Shown one piece after another: positions 12,733 through 24,800 of a stretch of DNA of 64,000 nt (positions within the stretch are counted from its first letter, which is position 1; each line of letters opens with the position of its first letter). A program made the translations under genes and the position numbers. The notes beneath the pieces are model-generated. The model saw only the letters and a list, made by a program, of their open reading frames with translations. It made no database searches and was not told the DNA's origin. Source of the DNA: Rotaria sordida (lineage: Eukaryota; Rotifera; Eurotatoria; Philodinida; Philodinidae); assembly GCA_905250125.1 (NCBI GenBank), contig CAJNOL010000453.1, forward strand, positions 1 to 64,000, in the 5' to 3' direction.

Positions 12733-12793
12733 TGAGGGTGGGTGTAATAGAATAGAAGAAACACCTACACCCACACCCACACCCACACCCTCT
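12733..12793. repeat. Interstitial telomeric repeat, fold-back
   Basis: GAGGGTGGGTGT is followed by AATAGAATAGAAGAAA and then a run containing about three perfect CCCACA hexamers. The hexamer is the C-strand of TGTGGG. The two sides are inverted relative to each other. It lies about 200 bases upstream of the F-box gene start. Confidence 0.65.
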
Positions 12794-14214
12794 TTCTTCT
12801 TTTTTGTTTCTGAAAAAGAAATAATGTATGATTGCTAATACTTTTATTGAATACATAACTAATCGATCAATTTTGTTTTTCCAACTAACATTTCAACGAA
12901 TGGATGGAAAGAGACAAAAGCATAGAAAACAAAATTTCAACGTAATAATATGAAAAAAAAGATATTGGAAGAAAAATATCGAAAGAGGAGATTGTTAAAA
13001 TGAAGAATTTTAAAGTTTTTCTCCTGATTGGCTCATATCTGTATCTCAAAAGTGAATCTATTATCTTAGAAAGCTAGAAGAAGGACTAGGTCGTTGAAGA
13101 TGAGAAGAGAGCAAGTCATAGTAAAAGATTACTTTTCCAGGCCTGTCCATTTAGCATGAACTCGTTCTTCGGTATTTCTGCTTGAAAAAAAAACGAAAAA
13201 ATTTCTCGAAGAAAGAAGCGAACGTCTATTGGTCCTCTAAATCCATCGTTGCTGTACCAATGTTTGCTTCTCTGTGGTATGTGTATCATAACTATAATTT
13301 TTTATATTCAGTCATGACATAAATATCTCTACATTCAACAATTCTTATATCGATGCTTTGTTTTATAAGGTTTTATTTTCGTTTTTTCCTTCGAGTTTTT
13401 TCATCATATCAGTTCAAATAATAAGTCAATGAGCTGTATTTAGTGAATATGCAAAAAGATCCTCTAATAAATTGAAATTATTTTCCAATTCTCCAGGTCG
13501 AAATCATCTAGTTGGATCCTGAATATTCCAACTGTCGAAAAGCATCAGTATCCTTTAATTCCAGATGATTTCCAATTGTTGAAAATCGTCCGGATCCGAC
13601 GAAATCCGATGCCATTAAAGCATCTAATTTTGTTTTCGGTGATTATCAGAAAACATTTGAATAGGATTTGTAATGCTATTTATGATGAAGCGAAGCTGGT
13701 TTCTACTAAAGTGATTGAAATATATCTAAATCCGACAAAATAGAAAAATTGAGTTTTGTTAATTTAATTAGATTAAAACGTGATTAAAATAGCGTAACAT
13801 TTATTAATATCTAATCGGATCAGATAAAATATTATTCAATGCCAGGGTTGTGACGATATGAGGAGAGAGGGGGAGGGACGAGAGATACGCACTTCCCGCC
13901 CCCGACTTTTTTCCTTCGCCACATTTCTGGTCAGTGCAAAAGGATGCGTGCATTCTCGTTAATGATAAATCAAGTTTTGAAAGTAAACATTTTTTTGATC
14001 TTACATGTTTTCCCCTCTACTGGAAGGAGGGTCATACGCCGAGCAAGGTTCGTATGTTCGTAACTTTGTTCGTTCGTTCGCACAGAACGAAAAAATGTTT
14101 TTCTAACCTATAACATCATTGGTCTTACAACAAATCGTAAACATAGCCATTAGATTAGTACAGAGCTCCTAATCAAATCCCTCCACTTAAATCAAGTGGC
14201 TGCATTTCAGCCAA
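12794..14214. other. Region without recognised gene
   Basis: AT-rich sequence with a few repeated GGATCC/AAATCC phrases near 13510-13830 but no convincing element boundary and no coding frame. Confidence 0.35.
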
Positions 14215-14553
14215 TCAGATCTCAGATGACAGATTTTCAGCCAATCATAGGTTTTCGTGGTTTGGCCATGCACCAATGAGATTTCGAGAGTGGCCATTTG
14301 GACCCATCATAGGTTTTCACAGTTTGGCCATGCACCAATTTAGATTTCGAGGGTGGCTATTTGGACCAATCATAGGTTTTCACAGTTTGGCCATGCACCA
14401 ATTGAGATTTCGACTGTGGCCATTTGAACCCATCATAGGTTTTCATGGTTTGGCCATGCACCAATGAGATTTCGACTGTGGTCATTTGGACCCATCATAG
14501 GTTTTCACGGTTTGACCATGCACCAATGAGTTTTCGAGAGTGGCCATTTGGAG
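14215..14553. repeat. 62-63 base minisatellite, about 5.4 copies
   Basis: Units begin near 14215, 14278, 14341, 14404, 14466 and 14528. Each contains GGCCATTTGGACCCATCATA followed by GGTTTTCACAG and TTTGGCCATGCACCAAT with a few changes. The frame through it (14276-14467) is open only because the unit repeats. The array runs into a telomere-like tract and then the first assembly gap. Confidence 0.85.
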
Positions 14554-14595
14554 GATGGGTGTGGGTGTGGAGTGGGGTGTAAGGTATGGGTGTGG
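14554..14595. repeat. G/T-rich telomere-like tract at gap edge
   Basis: GGATGGGTGTGGGTGTGG and similar units run directly into the N block, so the tract was probably too repetitive to assemble. It has the opposite orientation to the tract at 1-66. Confidence 0.6.
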
Positions 14596-14695
14596 NNNNN
14601 NNNNNNNNNNNNNNNNNNNNNNNNNNNNNNNNNNNNNNNNNNNNNNNNNNNNNNNNNNNNNNNNNNNNNNNNNNNNNNNNNNNNNNNNNNNNNNN
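14596..14695. other. Assembly gap (100 N)
   Basis: Exactly 100 N, a conventional placeholder, so the true length is unknown. Confidence 0.99.
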
Positions 14696-14721
14696 AAGGG
14701 TATTTATCTTTTTTGGATTTA

Positions 14722-15702
14722 TCATATCTCAAAATAATCTTTGATTAATAAAATAATTCTCAAAATATAAATAATTTTACTAAATGAATTTTTAACAATA
14801 ATTGATTTTTCACTTTCTAATGGTATACTTTGTTCATAAATATCTTTAGTTGATAGATGAAATTTATATTCTGAGTCATTCATTAAGTCCAGTGACTTCA
14901 TAAAATGGTACACGACAAAAACTTGACACTTTTTGCTATTCACCTTTTTTTTTAATTTTCTATCAAATTTTTCAATTATATAATTACTTATTAGTGCACT
15001 ACCATCATTTTTTTTTTTGGTACTTTCCATGTTAATACACATGAATCAGGTTTTACATCAGTAACATCTAATGCTCCTTCTAGAGAATGTAAAAGTCGAA
15101 AAGAAAACAAAGAAAAGTTTTTATTTTATTTGAAATAAAACGATTGAATAAACGTAATTTATCAACTACAACAACTTTTATTTGTACAGTTTCTTGTCTC
15201 AAATGATTTTTTTAACGTACATGAATAAAGTCCACTATCATTACCATTCATTTTTGGTACAAGAAGTTCAGCAACACCATCTTTAACTATTACTTGAATA
15301 TTACCATCTGGTTTAATATCATCACTATCTTTAGCAAATATCACTTGTAGTGCTGATGAACTAATAAATGGAATAGAAATTTTCAAATCTTCATTTCCAC
15401 GAACAATTTGTTTAGAATTAAATGTATTAAAACTAATCAACAGCATGTGAAACTACATCCGGTGAACGTTTTTGAATTAGTTCATCAGTTTTAGCTAGAA
15501 AATAAACAATTGACAATAAAATATTCTGAAATAAACTTTGCCTTTTTATTCTACCATATTCTCTTGGACTAGCTTTATTAACAGCAGCAACATGAAATTC
15601 ATATTCTTTTCCATCAACAAGATTTGGAACTATATATTCAATACTTGAGATTTGCTCACAATTACATTAAATAAAAAATTTTCTTTTTAATCAAATCAGA
15701 TT

Positions 15703-15737
<35 letters not shown>

Positions 15738-16660
15738 GAAATCTATCGATCGATTCCGTTTTCTTTCTTTTCAATTACATAACTTCGAACTGGATTTTCA
15801 CCATCATTGTTTTGGTTATGACCATTGTAATGTTATTGATTTACGTGTATGTCGTGCACATTTAGATGTACTTGATGCAATACGTGGTTTAAATGACCAT
15901 TTAGCTTTAATGGATGCGTCAACAACTAATGATTCCGAAATACCATTACCATTTTCAGTAACTATACGAAATTAATAATTTTTTCCATCATCGAAACCTC
16001 TAATATCATATGTTCTATCTGAAATAGATGAACCAACTTTTGTCCATTTTTCTGTTTCACAACTTTCGACAACATAATATTTTATATTATTATCATCATT
16101 GTCTTTCTATAAAAGAAATGAAAGATTATATGAATTATTCTTCTATAGATTTGACTTACTGGTGTTTTCCAATTTAAAGTACATCCTTTCACACAGTGAC
16201 ATTTGTTGCTTGGAGTAGACCTTCTGATTTTGATACAACGGAGAAAGAAGATTAACACGAAATTGAATTTTAACTTCAACTTTCACTATTTTTTAAAATT
16301 AATTTATATGTATCAGCATCTCATTATTCAGCTTTACGATTCAATATCATAAGAACATTATTCAATGTCTAAAAGAAAGAAATTTATTTAATAAAAATAA
16401 TTACTTTGAATCTTACTTTAACATTAACACGATCATCATTAACTAATTTTTCTGTATTATCAATTAACGATTCTGCTTGTGCTTTTCGTGCATAGTTTTT
16501 ATAAGATATATGTAATTGAAAATCTTGACCAACTTTTATTGCTATATCTTTAATATCATGTAAATCAAGAAATGATGGTTTAATTATGTGTGAAAAAGAA
16601 AAAGATATTTTGTTCATATGATCATATTTACATCTAAAATATGAAACTTGCATATCTCAT
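14722..16660 (-). pseudogene. Titin/twitchin-like FN3 and Ig domain gene, decayed fragment 1
   Basis: Minus-strand reading in order: an Ig segment (LHDIKDIAIKVGQDFQLHI, 16650-16400), an FN3 module (YYVVESCETEKWTKVG..., 16100-15850), a second FN3 (YIVPNLVDGKEYEFHVAAVN, 15640-15545), an Ig domain with NGDSGLYSC-type end (KMNGNDSGLYSC, 15446-15162) and an FN3 (DGSALISNYIIEKFD...SEYKF, 15042-14740). This Ig/FN3 mix is that of giant muscle proteins. In-frame stops (for example after DDGKNY), a frame change between SPDVVSHAVD and the next Ig, and an 11-A run that shifts frame near 15010-15020 show that it is broken. Sequencing error could explain the homopolymer shift but not the internal stops. 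Confidence 0.75.
15706..15735. repeat. (TC)n microsatellite
   Basis: About 15 dinucleotide units, lying within the decayed FN3 gene. Confidence 0.95.
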
Positions 16661-17530
16661 TCAAACTAAAAGATACACATTCAAGATCAATCGTAGTCTC
16701 AGTCATAGAATTGAAAATATCTCTATAGTCTAGAAACGTAGTAAACTTTCAGATCCTATGTTTTATAAACAAATGAATCCTCTACAAAATAAGACTAATG
16801 CAAATAGATACTGATTGTCATAATCATAGAAAATGGTGTCAGAATTGACTGAGACCACTACTGAAATCAAGACCGAGACCAAACTGTTCGCGGTCATTAT
16901 ATTTGCTAAATTATTTGATAACAAGAAACTGTAAAATATTTTAAAATATACAAGCAGAAAGAGCAAACATTTCTCTAGACAATGTGTGTGATCAAACAAT
17001 AATTTATGAATAGAGTTCATAAAATAGAAAGCAAATCTTTGAATGAAACTAGAAAATTCTGTTTAGTCTCGCATACATCTCTAATCTGAAGTAGTATGAA
17101 CTCGTTTTTGTCGTTTGACTTTGCTAGAAGAAAACGAAAAAATTTTCTCAAAGCACCAATGATGAATGGTTCTATCATCTTATCCCACTCTAAATTCGTC
17201 ATTAGATGCATCCTTATGTTCATCAAACTCTTTTTATCATTTGATCATACTATGAAGTTCACATTAATAAAATTTATTCTATAGCGCTTCCAAAAAGTCA
17301 ACTCAGAAAGGTTTTGTCTCTTCTAGATTATTTATTCATGTCAAGCATTCCTTTTTGAATATTCCTTAAAAAAAACAAACTAATCCTTCTTACTAATGTA
17401 AAATGAAAAACTAAAATTAATTAATAAATTTGTCTTTCTTCAGACAAATAATCTCTTTTTTGATAAAATTTTTATTTCTTCTTGTTCAAGTGTTATACAT
17501 TCATGTGGTAAGAATAAACAAAAAATAATT
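16661..17530. other. Region without recognised gene
   Basis: Flank between titin-like fragment 1 and the cyclophilin gene. No coding match was seen. Confidence 0.4.
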
Positions 17531-19210
17531 TTAATTGTTATCAATAATTCCACAGTTAACAATCATAATGTCCACCTTTGGTTGTCCTGTAACTGTACCT
17601 AACTTTATTAATATAGGTTTTGTTATAGTAATATTAGTCAAATATACCATAATTCATAATCGTATTGATTACATCCATTCCACTAATAACTTCACCAAGC
17701 ACGACCTTCAAGAAAAAACAAAATAGTAATTAAAATATTTAATGAAACACGTTATTCTACATATGTATCATCGAAATATGGTAATGCAATTGAGCTAATG
17801 AAAAATTGTGAACCATTTGTATTTGGACCAAAATTAACCATTGATAATAGACCAGATTTATTGTGCTTGTTATTGAAATTTTCATCAGCAAATGTTTTAC
17901 CAAATATACTAAAGATAAAAATTATAATTCATATGTAAATATTTTAAATGATTAATTTACCTTTCACCACCTGAACCATCACTATTTAAATATAAAAAGA
18001 AAATCATATGTACGAAATAAAATTTCATTTTGTAATTAACTTACAAATTTTGAATATCACCACCTATGAAATCAATTAATAATAATAATAATAAAGAAAA
18101 ATATGAATAAAAATCATTACCTCTAATGATGTATTGCGGAAATACATGACTGAATTTGCTACCTACATAGCAAAGAAAATTTTCGCCTATACATAAGCCA
18201 CGAAAATTTGCTGAAAATAAAATAAATATTTTTTTTTTAATCGAGGAAATCTTCTTTTTTTTAATATACCTGCTGTTTTTGGAACGTTCTGGAAGAGCTG
18301 TAAAAAAGATCCACAAATATTTATTTTTGAAGAAGATATTTCTCAGTTTTACCTGAAATATAATACGACCAATTATTTTATTTTGAATGGAAATATCCAT
18401 ATACACATATGAAGACAAACTAGTAGAAGAAATGTGTTTTATATAAACATTCAAAATGAACAGCTCGATACTCACTTAGGTGCCGAGGGCAATAAGAGTT
18501 TATCTTCAATCATGAATACCTTGGGCAAAGTCGCTTTCATTCTTCTGATCAAATATTGATACAATTCTTCACGGTTAACTAGTTCTCTACAAAAATAAAA
18601 GCATTTTAGATTGTATAGGTGTGATAGCTTTAAAATTACCCATTGTTACAATACGTAGATTTCATAATTTGAATATTTTTTGTTGGCGATAACTAAAAGA
18701 CGACTTTTCGAATAAATGGTTATATGACTTTCTCAGTACTTACGTTAAAGCTAATGGTATATGCATCCATCCAAAACTCATGCATTACCCGTAATTCACG
18801 ATTATTTTTTTGGTAAGTTGTACTAATTTTACCATCTTGTTCAATCTAGAAAACAAGTTCTCATGAAAACAGGAAAATAAAAACACAAAAATTAACGTTA
18901 CTAATTCTTGTTTCCATATAAAACCGTTTTTCATGAACATGAGTTTTGATAAACATACAAAAGAATAATTGACATTCTTCTCAATTACCGAAGTCATATT
19001 GATTTTTATATTGAATCAGTTCACAAATATATATAAATCTAAAACATAAATAAATTGAAGTCAGAGAACTCTTCTTCCATAGGAAGAAACAATAATTTAA
19101 TATGAAAAAAAAGCATTTAAAAGAAAAACAATGATTTGAAATAAAATACTTGAATGCAACTTCTCGAACAATATCAAGAATTGTATTTGGATGAGTACCA
19201 TTCAATGTTT
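17531..19210 (-). pseudogene. Cyclophilin-type peptidyl-prolyl isomerase with N-terminal extension, damaged
   Basis: Exons that join in phase: 18845-18744, 18692-18640, 18586-18476, 18419-18353, 18297-18270, 18210-18121, 18063-18045, 17981-17961, 17908-17761, 17705-17648 and 17602-17531. They encode [65 protein letters not shown] and FGEVISGMDVI-like (LGEVISGMDVI) cyclophilin motifs. The upstream exons (ELVNREELYQYLIRRMK, LHELR-like RELRVMHEFWMDAYT) are unrecognised. Two defects are visible. A TGA sits in frame where Trp is likely (about 18980), and the last intron is out of phase by one base (17648/17602). It is either a young pseudogene or has two sequence errors. The tryptophan in the cyclosporin-binding position is not conserved (ALPYFDD). 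Confidence 0.7.
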
Positions 19211-19254
19211 TTCTATTCTCGCTTCACATCATTACAACAACGCTATCGTTTATA

Positions 19255-19361
19255 TCATTACTACTATCATCGTTCTACAAAACAAAAAAAAAGATTATAT
19301 GAATTATTCTCCTATAAATTTGATTTACTGGTGGTCTCTAATTTAAAGTATATCGTCCTTC
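19255..19361 (-). pseudogene. Titin/twitchin-like fragment 2
   Basis: The stretch 19290-19355 is a diverged duplicate of 16115-16190: same exon end (TLNW... with Trp changed to a TAG), same intron start, same following sequence. It is therefore a second FN3 module of the same gene family. It is cut at 19362 by the start of an inverted-repeat element. Confidence 0.65.
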
Positions 19362-20821
19362 CTAGTGTCCGGCATAACCGCCGTGAATACCAGTGAGTCA
19401 CGGTCACGACCGTAACCATGCGTGACTTTTTTCAAAGATCGTGGCCGTGACTGGAGCTTGATCACGGTCAGCCACGGGAACTTTTTCGAAATTTTAGAAA
19501 CCCCTGAGGGGAAGTAGGGGATCTTCGCGAAGCTACCCCTCACAGTGGACAGCCAGGCGACAAAATCGATTTCCGAGATTCGAACCCATATCATAGCTAA
19601 CACTGGAGCTATTATAGTCCTGCATTTAAGTGCATCTTGGATGGTGCTCTACAGCGACTTTGCAATAAATAGTAGGCACCCCGAAGTACGTAAAATAGGT
19701 AAATATTATTAATGGAACCATATAAAATGTATATTTTAAATTGACGATGTAGCTATATTTTTTAGTTATTATATAGTTATACAGTGTTATATATTTACTA
19801 TATATTACTGGCCGTTTCGGGCTTCTTGAAATTCTTTAGACTATAATGAGATCAAAAACTTAACATCATCATAGTGAAAAATATTCACTGGTTCGTAATG
19901 CAGTTCATTTGCGGGATTTTAAATGCAAGTTTTAGTATGTTATTCGGTAGAGCATATCATCCTCTATCTTCAATGGATGTCCAAAGATGCGCACTTAAAC
20001 TCCTGTCGAAATATTTGAGTTTTTACAGCATCTTGTGGCACCATGCCGTGGTGTCCTAAGGTTCACGTGAAAAATCAACTTTCAAATTTCAACTTGAAAC
20101 TTTGTGCAGAGAAAGGTCTTAATGCGACTAGTTTATTCTGAAAGTTTCAAATTCATTGGTTGTTTCTATCCTTAAATATGAACATTTAACATATTGTGCT
20201 ATAAGTAATGTAAAGAAGGGTACTTTTTCTAACACTTGTATCTCGAGATAGAGGAAACCTAAAAATCTGAAACTTTCAGAATAAACGAGTCTCATTGAGA
20301 TCTTTCTTTGCACAAAGTTTCAAGTCGAAATTCTAAAGTTGATTTTTCACGTAAATCTGAAGGGGATCACGGAGTTGTGGTAAAAAATGCCGTAAAAAGC
20401 AAATATTTCTACAGAAATAAGCTAGAAGCACGAACTTTTTCAGGGTGGTTATAGCTCACTAGAGCCTACATAATGCACAGAGTCTCGACTCAGAAGCTAT
20501 TCGGTATCTAGAAATTGCTCTTGTCCCTTTTTTTATGTCCACTGTGTCTCTCCTCCTGGTCATCATTTTTTTGTGAAAAATTGGGGAGTTTCTAGTATTC
20601 GTGATTTTGGAAACTCTTGAGGGGGAGTATGAGCACTTTCACGAAGCTACCCTTTCCCCGATCATCACGTTTAACAGTAAACAGAAACTTTGCACTAGCT
20701 CTTTCTGGAAAGTTTTTTTTCCATGTTGAGGAACCAGAAAGAAGGACCGTGACTCATGGTCACAGTGAGCCCAGCCCGTGACGTGATCGTGATCAAAAAA
20801 GTTGGTCACGCCGGGCACTAG
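19362..20821. mobile_element. 1.46-kb inverted-repeat element with internal fold-back
   Basis: The left end CTAGTGTCCGGCATAACC matches the reverse complement of the right end CTAGTGCCCGGCGTGACC. Just inside both ends are clustered GTCACGG/CCGTGAC motifs. A second inverted repeat lies in the centre: about 20003-20160 pairs with 20252-20415 at roughly 80-85 percent identity. No transposase frame is visible, so it is non-autonomous. It sits inside decayed titin-like sequence. Confidence 0.7.
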
Positions 20822-20884
20822 TAACAACATATATTAAGACTAGGTTTTTTTATTCTCCATCGCTTAATTCTTTTCTTGAATGTA

Positions 20885-21875
20885 CTCATTAATCTTTGAC
20901 CCTAATTGTAAAGAGAAAAAAGGACTGGAAAACTTACACTTCGATTTGTAAATTGATAATGAAACTAGAAGAATGTGTACCCATATGATCTTCAATGATA
21001 ACTACATCTGTTGGTCGACTTGACTCACTTGGATGAACTACGTTGAGAGGTTGAACATGAAATGAAATTTCATCATCTTCTTTTAAATTCAGAATAGTAC
21101 ATGAATGATCTCGTGCAGGTAATTCTGTGACTTCAGTCTAATCACGACTAGATAAACAAAGAAATATTTTTTTCAATTAATCTATCAGGTGATCGTTTTT
21201 CAATAATATAACTAGTAATTCGACTATCACCATCATTTGTTGAGTTTTTTCCGTGAAAGTGTGATAGAATCTTTCATAATTTTTTTAAAAACTTTTGGTT
21301 GATCTAGTGTATCAGCTGGATACATCAGTACTTCAGCTTTTTGTGCTTTTGTTGGTTTTGATGGTATTCCTAATTCAACATCATTAATAACAGCAACACA
21401 AAATTCATATGTTTGAACTTCATGTAAACTCTATGCAGTATATTGAGTAGCTTTAGTAGAAAAACTGTTACCTGGTATCCAATTATTACTACCCTTTTCA
21501 CACATTTCAATATTATAACCAATTATTAGATTCCCAACATCTTTTTTCGGTTTTTCTCATTTAAGTTTAATATATGTGGCATTATATTCTGTTATTTTGA
21601 GAGTATCAGGTGCATCAGATGCATCTAAATAATTAATAAATATAGAAAAAAAAAGGTTTTAAAAGAATAAAAGATGAATTCTTTTTTTACCATAAGATGG
21701 TTTAACAGTAATACTAGATGTTGTTTCTAATGGTTCACCAATACCATAAATATTTTCAGCTTTAATACGAAATTTATATTTATTATTTGTTTCTAAATCT
21801 TTAATTGTTCCTTTTGATTGTGTAAATATACTCGGTACTTTTTTTCCATCGATCAGAATTTTCTGTATTCATATT
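20885..21875 (-). pseudogene. Titin/twitchin-like FN3 modules, decayed fragment 3
   Basis: Minus-strand FN3 pieces: GTIKDLETNNKYKFRIKAEN (about 21820-21760), YNATYIKLK*EKPKKDVGNL (21580-21520), SLHEVQTYEFCVAVINDVEL (21440-21370) and LKEDDEISFHVQPLNVVHPS (21090-21030). The Trp that normally precedes EKP is TGA, and a TAG sits before SLHE. A 7-A run near 21845 shifts frame. The module order and spacing match twitchin/titin FN3 arrays. Together with fragments 1 and 2 this suggests one large ancestral gene now broken and interrupted. Confidence 0.75.
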
Positions 21876-22019
21876 CATTAATTTTTTATCTTTTTTTTTT
21901 TTTAATTTTCAAAAAATGCTCATAATAAATAACGAATTTGATAAAGAATAGATGAAATTTCAAACGTCAAGATTCATCTTTAAAAGAAAAATAAAAAACT
22001 TTTATATTAAACCAAATCT

Positions 22020-22425
22020 AATTTACTTTGCAATAATTTCTTCAAAATTTTTTTAAACATTTTTTGTTGTTGCAACTGGTTTTCTCCCTCTATTGATAGA
22101 TTTTAATCTTCTTTTCAATTAATCATTTTAAATTGAGATAATCAATAAGATTTTGTTGATGATCATTTGTTGATTTTTGAATAAATTTTTGAGATTTTTC
22201 AATAAAATCCAGATGATATGTACAAATAGCTGCACGATAAAATTCTTTTAAATTTTCTTCTTCTTTTTAATTTTAATGATTGTTTAGCATCTTCATAATC
22301 AGAATAATAACTTTTATTTTGAATATAATAAATATAATGGAGGATTCTCTTCACAACTATTTTCAATAATTTTAATTGATTTACTATTTGACTCAACAGC
22401 TAATAATAATTCATTCTTTGACATT
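22020..22425 (-). pseudogene. Unrecognised gene remnant with frameshifts
   Basis: The minus strand starts MSKNELLLAVESNSKSIKII near 22425. It continues in a second frame (YYSDYEDAKQSLKLK) and in a third (NLKEFYRAAICTYHLDFIEK and QKSTNDHQQNLIDYL). The pieces read as one helical, charged protein split over three frames, so it is a pseudogene or a badly sequenced exon. I do not recognise the family. Confidence 0.5.
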
Positions 22426-22440
22426 TTTTATTTTCAATTA

Positions 22441-23935
22441 ATCGTCAAATTTAATTCTAAAAAAACAAACATTATGATATACTAGATATAATTCAATATG
22501 ATAAAAGACAAACAAACAAATGAACGAAAAACAAATAATCTGTGTTTATGAAATTTGTTATATGCTTTGTCGAATCTTCGATAGAAACTAATTATAATTA
22601 ATCTAAAAGATATTTTAATAAATGATTATCTTCAACATTAGGAATTCATAGGAGAACTATAGTTAATAATAAACAATTATAAATCGATTATGACTATTCT
22701 TAGTCATTATACTTTCGATTATAATGTATTAAAACTGAATGATCTAGTTTTTCTCTATGAAAAAAGTGTGTAAATTTTAACACGATTGGTCGCGTTAAAT
22801 CGTTTCTTTCTCGACAAAAATGAATAGACAATAAGAATAGAAAACGAACTAATAATGACGAATTTATAAAGAATACTAAAAGATACGAAAGAAGCAAAAG
22901 AATTTATGTCAGATATCACTAGTTAACAATCAAATAGAAATAAAAATATCGTTTCCATCACATATAATATATTTTGAAAAAATATTTACTTTAGATACCA
23001 TTTAAATCGAAAAGTTCAATCAACTGATTCAACTTGTTTAAATATAATTAGAAACAAGATGATTGAAAAATATTTATTCAAAAGAAAAAAAAAATGTTTA
23101 AACACGGAATAATTAGCTCATTGTTTATAAGGGAAAATATTTTTGTTTATATTCAATAAAATTATGATGATGAAAAGAACTTTGTAATTCCAATCTTTAA
23201 CATGAGAAAAATAAAAAATACTTAGGATATATAATACTTGTTTACAACTACCCCCTTCATTTATTATCAGAATAGAAAATTCTTCTTTTTCTCTTCAATC
23301 TTCTTACAGTTGCTCTTTTGCTGTTTCATATAATCACATAAACTTATTCTTATCATAGATATATTCTAATTAATTATAGCTAGTATGTTAGTTTTTTATA
23401 ATTTTTTTATAATATTTCTTTGAAACAAAAGTATGAGCATGGTTTAATGATCAGATTAGATTGATAAGGAACAAATATATTCCTTTTGGTTATTCAATTA
23501 TTTAGTAGAGACGAATTATTTGAGTACATTAAACAATACTTTTTTTGGTAGATAAGAGATATATATGAGCAAAGTACATTTTATCGACATCGCCTTAGCA
23601 CGAGTTTTCCATGAAAATAGGTTAACATGTCGTTGGCCGATGATTTTATAGAGTGTAATGATGTACATAATATATCTTATCTATCTCTGCTACTAAAATC
23701 TTTCATCTATTCTCGTGTATTAGATGTGTTTATATTACAAAACATTCTTTATCTTTTTTTGGATCGCATCTATTATTTTCAACAATAAAGATTCTCTTCA
23801 TCTGTACTGGTAGGTTAAATAGTGAAGATAGAAATTGAATTAATGTCTCTGTGGTTTTCATGTTTAAGTTCTAATCCAGTGTTACTCATTATTTGTGACA
23901 TTGCTTAAGATAAGTCCTGGTGTGAAATGAAACAA
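22441..23935. other. Region without recognised gene
   Basis: Very AT-rich. Nothing recognisable on either strand. Confidence 0.4.
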
Positions 23936-24800
23936 AACAGCAAAAACAGTAGTTGGTATGAGCCGACAAGGAGGCCTTCCTAATCAACTCAGTTGTTTCA
24001 TGAAATATTTATCCATAAGCAAACGAATTCATTGTACGTCACTAACTTAGGCAATGATCGCATTCAAATTTTTAAACCAAATGAATTATCGACTACAAGT
24101 AAGACTGTAGTTCCTAATATGTCAGCTCTTGCCACCATTTATGTTGATGATGATGATGTGAATGAATCAACTATCGATATCACACTTCAACTCAAGGACT
24201 ATGTAAAAAAATGAATCAAAGGAGCATCATTCAGTATACAAGTAGATGACAAATGTCACCAGTATCTGGTTAGATAACCAGAAAAATGTCTATATGACAG
24301 AGACAATTAGATGCAAGGTAGTCAAATGATCGTCTAGAACGAATAAAACAACAGTTATCTCTATCTAAAACAGATGGATCCGGATTGACGGACGATAATC
24401 TCAATATTTTTCAAGGTATCTATGTTCATCAAATCAATGGTACAATATACTGAAAAGGAGAATAATACGTAAAAGAATTGTAAACAAAGACGTAGAGGTT
24501 TTTCTCTTATTCACAGACAATCGACTTGTTTGTATCGGGATTAAATAGTACAAAAGGTAAAAAAATTTGTATCATAAAAGTGTCTATGAATCTATAGTAA
24601 AAAAAGATAGTATAGATTTTGATTGTCATTTCGATTCTTATACATATCATTGAATGACAACTTGAAAATAGAGTCGGACAGAACATCAAATCAATTGTAC
24701 AGTTTAATTTGTTTGACATTTTATAATGATTGTAATTTGTATGTGACCAATTGTCTCAATCATTGTATTCAAAGTTCATCTTGGTTGAAAATCAATCGTG
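23936..24800 (+). pseudogene. NHL-repeat protein remnant
   Basis: The plus strand reads NSLYVTNLGNDRIQIFKPNE, a typical NHL beta-propeller blade. It continues with LATIYVDDDDVNESTIDI and, after an in-frame TGA at a likely Trp, IKGASFSIQVDDKCHQY. A frame change leads to VWLDNQKNVYMTE. Later come LTDDNLNIFQGIYVHQINGT and LICLTFYNDCNLYVTNCLNH. Blade order is kept but stops and frameshifts separate the pieces. NHL proteins of this type are numerous in bdelloids; this copy is dead. Confidence 0.75.

Noticed and set aside
14276-14467. 63-codon frame with repeating peptide
   Set aside because: Each repeat is the 62-63 base minisatellite unit read through; no start context or homology.
14495-14748. 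Frames spanning the first N block
   Set aside because: They exist only because N is translated as unknown; real sequence on either side is repeat.
17531-24300. TGA might code for Trp here (code reassignment)
   Set aside because: The intact F-box and GT61 genes end in TGA and intact genes use TGG for Trp. The in-frame TGAs occur only in genes with other damage.
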